Of a stretch of 64,000 nt of DNA, positions 61,216 to 64,000 are shown in pieces. The notes below the pieces were generated by a model. It was not told where the DNA came from and searched no databases. It saw nothing but the letters and a program-made list of their open reading frames with translations. Numbering within the stretch: position 1 is the stretch's first letter; each line of letters starts with the position of its first letter. Location: the NCBI GenBank assembly GCA_014058105.1, contig JACGCM010001245.1, forward strand, positions 1,550,001-1,614,000, read 5' to 3'. The translations under genes were made by a program, and so were the position numbers. The stretch is from Kingdonia uniflora (lineage: Eukaryota > Streptophyta > Magnoliopsida > Ranunculales > Circaeasteraceae).

Positions 61216-62156
61216 ATTTCTGTCAGCCCACGTTACGATTACGAACCATTGCGGCTTGATGGTTTCAACTCCCCGTCTTGGTGTACGGACATAAAACTCC
61301 ATTTATAGACAATGAACGTTTCAAAGTCGATTGTTATAAATAACACCATCTCTAAATCACTCAGGGCACATGCCATGTTGGCTATGTATGCCCACCTTGA
61401 GCCAGAGCTAAAATTTTAACATCTCCGTTGCGGAACTCCATATGAGTTATGGGCGAGCTTAGAAGAACGTTTTGGACTACAACAGTCCCTAACGTACTAT
61501 AAGAACCGTAATTGCGGGAACAACTTGAGACTATGTGACTTCCAGACTGTTGCTGCCTATAATTCAGCACTACAGAAGATTGTTAAAGCCAGGAGGCTCC
61601 ATAACGATTATGTCTTTGCGAAAGAGGTTTTGCAAAAGACCATTTCTACATTTCCATATTCACAGGCTGCTCTCAAGGACTAGCATGCGAAAATGGAATT
61701 TAGTTATCCTGGAGATCTGATCTAACTCTTGCTCGCTGTCAAACAAGATAGCACATTAGTTTTTGGGAAAAGCAAGAGGTTTCCCCCTAGGAGGAAAAAA
61801 CTAGTTGCCAAGAAGTTCTCATCTCATGACACAGACAACCATAAATGGGGTTCTGGAAGTGGGACGACGACTGAAGGCAGGAATCAGGATTCTTGGGCCC
61901 TCAAAAGCATAACAGGTTTAAAAAGGTTAGTCAACCACAGACACTAAAGAAGATCAAGAAACCAAATTTTGAATCTCCTTGCTTGAGATGTGGGACATCT
62001 GGACACTGGGTTTACGACTGCAAGACACCATGGGTACCTAGAGTTAAAATCTAGGCTAACCACATCACCACTGACATAACTTTTATTACTACGAAGTTAG
62101 CAGCGTCAGACTTCTTTGGCGACACTGATGCCAACATAGAGCAACATACGGAGTAA
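61216..62156 (+). pseudogene. gag: Copia-2 gag
   Basis: A copia gag (UBN2-like) with PLRLDGFNSPSWCTDIKL at the N-terminus, ALQKIVKARRLHNDY in the middle, a basic linker, and a canonical CCHC knuckle (CLRCGTSGHWVYDC, 61980-62021). Stops lie near 61306, 61417, 61681 and 61723, and the end needs one frame change near 61945. The final stop is at 62154-62156. Confidence 0.75.
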
Positions 62157-64000
62157 TCCGTAATAATATCTCAGTAGACATGTGATGTCACATTAGAGAG
62201 AGTACTAGTAGTTTCTTTTCTAGTACAAACTTGATTTACTTTTTATTGTCAATATTTTTTATTTTGTTGGGAACATATCATTTATATTTCAATAAAGTGT
62301 TCGTGACATACATGAGATTCTCAATTTGTTCTAAATTGTGATTATTCGAATTTATAGCTTGAGAAGTAGTTAAATTCTATGTATGATAGTTGATCTACTA
62401 TATACAACCCGCCTATGGATTTATCTGCTCATTGAGCATGACCGATAATCGGATGAGTGACGGCATATGTCAAAGAGACATTAGTTCCACGCATTCGATC
62501 TTTTGAGATATGAATATATTTATTGTCTAACCTTGTATATCGGGGATGACACGAATATCATTGGCACGGAAAATATGATAGAATACATTGAGTGTGTCAC
62601 GCTATTACTCTCTAACAGTACGATACGGGGTATCTAGTCTACTTTGTAAACTAGTAAATCCAACTGGATTTTACTGAGTTTAGGGAGATACATGATAATA
62701 GTTATCACCTAATGACTATCAGAGAAAATGACAGACAAGGTTTTGTACATTCACTCCATATTTAAAGGTTAGACCACGCTATTGGAATGGTTTTTAATAC
62801 ATTCCTCAAGGCTCGGATAGTGAGGAAGATTATCGGGATTATATTTCAAACTTTCCTTAAAATGAGAAAAAAATCCAGAGAGTGCATGTGTAATGATTCC
62901 TTTCAGGGAAAGTCTATTATTTTATCCTAGTATGATCAAGGTGGAGTGGGATCCCCAACCTTTGCTCCAAACGTATCCATGGAGACACACGTAGACCTTT
63001 TCATTTATATTGTGGCTCACTTGAATATTTATGGTCATAAAAGATGCATCTAGGATATGGTCTTACGTTTGCCTACTCATAAAATCTAGGAATGCAACGT
63101 TAGCATAACTTCTCACTTAGATCATCCGATCGCAGGCTCAGTTCCTAGATTAACCGATCAAGTCGATCGATGCAACTTGACGGGGGCTTGGGAGTTGGAC
63201 TCATAGGCTTTTGATGATTATTTTACCACTAATTGGGATAGATGATTGAGCATCGTAAGTACCCCATACCATACCCAACTCGGGATTGGCAGAGAACCTA
63301 ATCAAGCGATTTCGGATAATTGTTAGGCCACTATTATTACGATCACAACTTTCGACTAGTGTATGGGATATGCATTTTTGCTCCCATACACTAATTAGGG
63401 TTCATCCCTTAGTAAATCATCTAATTATGTTTTTCCAAAAGTGACTAATAACTGGGTCGGTACCTGGTGTCTCCCATCGACGAACATTTGGATGTTCCGT
63501 ATAGTTGCCAATCACACCACAATATATGAAAATGGGACCCTCAATGTCGGCCTAGTTTTATGTGGGTCATGATTCACTTTTATCACTGGATATTTAGACC
63601 CACTGGCGACGTATATACTACAGGGTAGATAATTGCCACTTTGATGAGATGATATTCCCAGCATTATGGGGAGATATGACAGTTAATGTTGAGGATGTTT
63701 CCAAGAGGTCTTGGAAAACACTATCGTTGTCTCATCTAGATCCCTATACATAAGTTAGGTGACAATAAGGTTCAACAGATTACAAACCTCTAATAGGTTA
63801 TTAATGAATTGTCAGACACATTCATAGATACTATTGAAGTAGCATAAGTATATATATGCACCTGCAAGTAATACACCTATACATCAGAACGTTTTGGGGG
63901 AACTAGTACTGCAGCTGAACATTCCAAGGGAATTAGTACCGCAAATGAATCTGAGGCTCGCGCTTAGTGTGGAGCACCGTTGAAAGAAAGTATTCTGAGC
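62157..64000 (+). pseudogene. pol: Copia-2 pol, heavily decayed and partial
   Basis: No long open frame. Protein similarity is patchy: YVGHDSLLS-like and HFDEMIFPALWGD-like pieces at 63550-63680 fit the C-terminal side of copia integrase. NESEARA near the right end fits the linker before RT. Protease and the integrase core were not located with confidence. Confidence 0.5.

Larger units (their letters stand above)
58304..64000 (+). mobile_element. Copia-2: Ty1/copia element, left part (runs off the window)
   Basis: A 273-bp 5' LTR, a long leader, gag with a zinc knuckle and decayed pol, all on the plus strand. No second LTR appears before the window ends. Near the right edge a block like HFDEMIFPALWGD (about 63640-63680) and a following LSLSHLDPYT match the typical sequence between copia integrase and RT, so the element had a full pol. 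Confidence 0.78.

Noticed and set aside
1..64000. CRISPR arrays, tRNA or rRNA genes, bacterial operons
   Set aside because: Tandem arrays lack the repeat-spacer pattern, no cloverleaf or rRNA core was recognised, and the content is clearly plant nuclear.

Overview
This is a piece of a flowering-plant (most likely eudicot) nuclear genome. One host gene, an intact-looking HAESA-LIKE 2 (HSL2) type leucine-rich-repeat receptor kinase at 50989-54540, sits in about 60 kb of transposable elements, nearly all decayed. I see no tRNA, rRNA, CRISPR or bacterial-style operon.

Layout: (1) 382-14734, Gypsy-1, a Ty3/gypsy element of Tat type with a degenerate sense gag-pol (1138-5566), a 160-bp tandem array, and a 7-kb block of antisense coding remnants (13570 down to 6534). 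(2) 14758-16112, three copies of one ~450-bp unit in +,-,+ order, forming a large foldback. (3) 17710-25492, Gypsy-2, a shorter Tat-type element with a perfect ATCCC target duplication and no antisense genes. (4) 26384-48689, Copia-1, split inside gag by Gypsy-3 (27867-43350), a relative of Gypsy-1 with the same antisense genes. The 3' LTR of Copia-1 is itself split by a ~240-bp insertion that carries a 766-bp gypsy solo LTR with perfect CAGTC duplications. (5) 49171-50600, a Tourist-like MITE and a 1-kb non-autonomous hAT-like element directly upstream of HSL2. (6) HSL2: two exons and one 582-bp intron inside the kinase domain. (7) 54541-58303, mostly unassigned DNA with an LTR-like remnant, a short tandem array and another hAT-like element. 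(8) 58304 to the window end, Copia-2, with a 273-bp 5' LTR, a long leader split by a hAT-like element, a gag with a zinc knuckle, and a very decayed pol that runs off the window.

How it works together: HSL2 is the only gene likely to act in the plant (perception of IDA-type peptides in cell separation). The rest records nested transposition: Copia-1 first, Gypsy-3 into its gag, another insertion into its 3' LTR, then a gypsy LTR into that insertion. The most unusual content is the pair of antisense coding blocks in Gypsy-1 and Gypsy-3. They keep recognisable protein similarity and a matching antisense TATA region. The two elements also share an LTR whose 5' end is internally duplicated, and Gypsy-1 seems to have used the inner copy as its left end. 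All alignments were made by eye.
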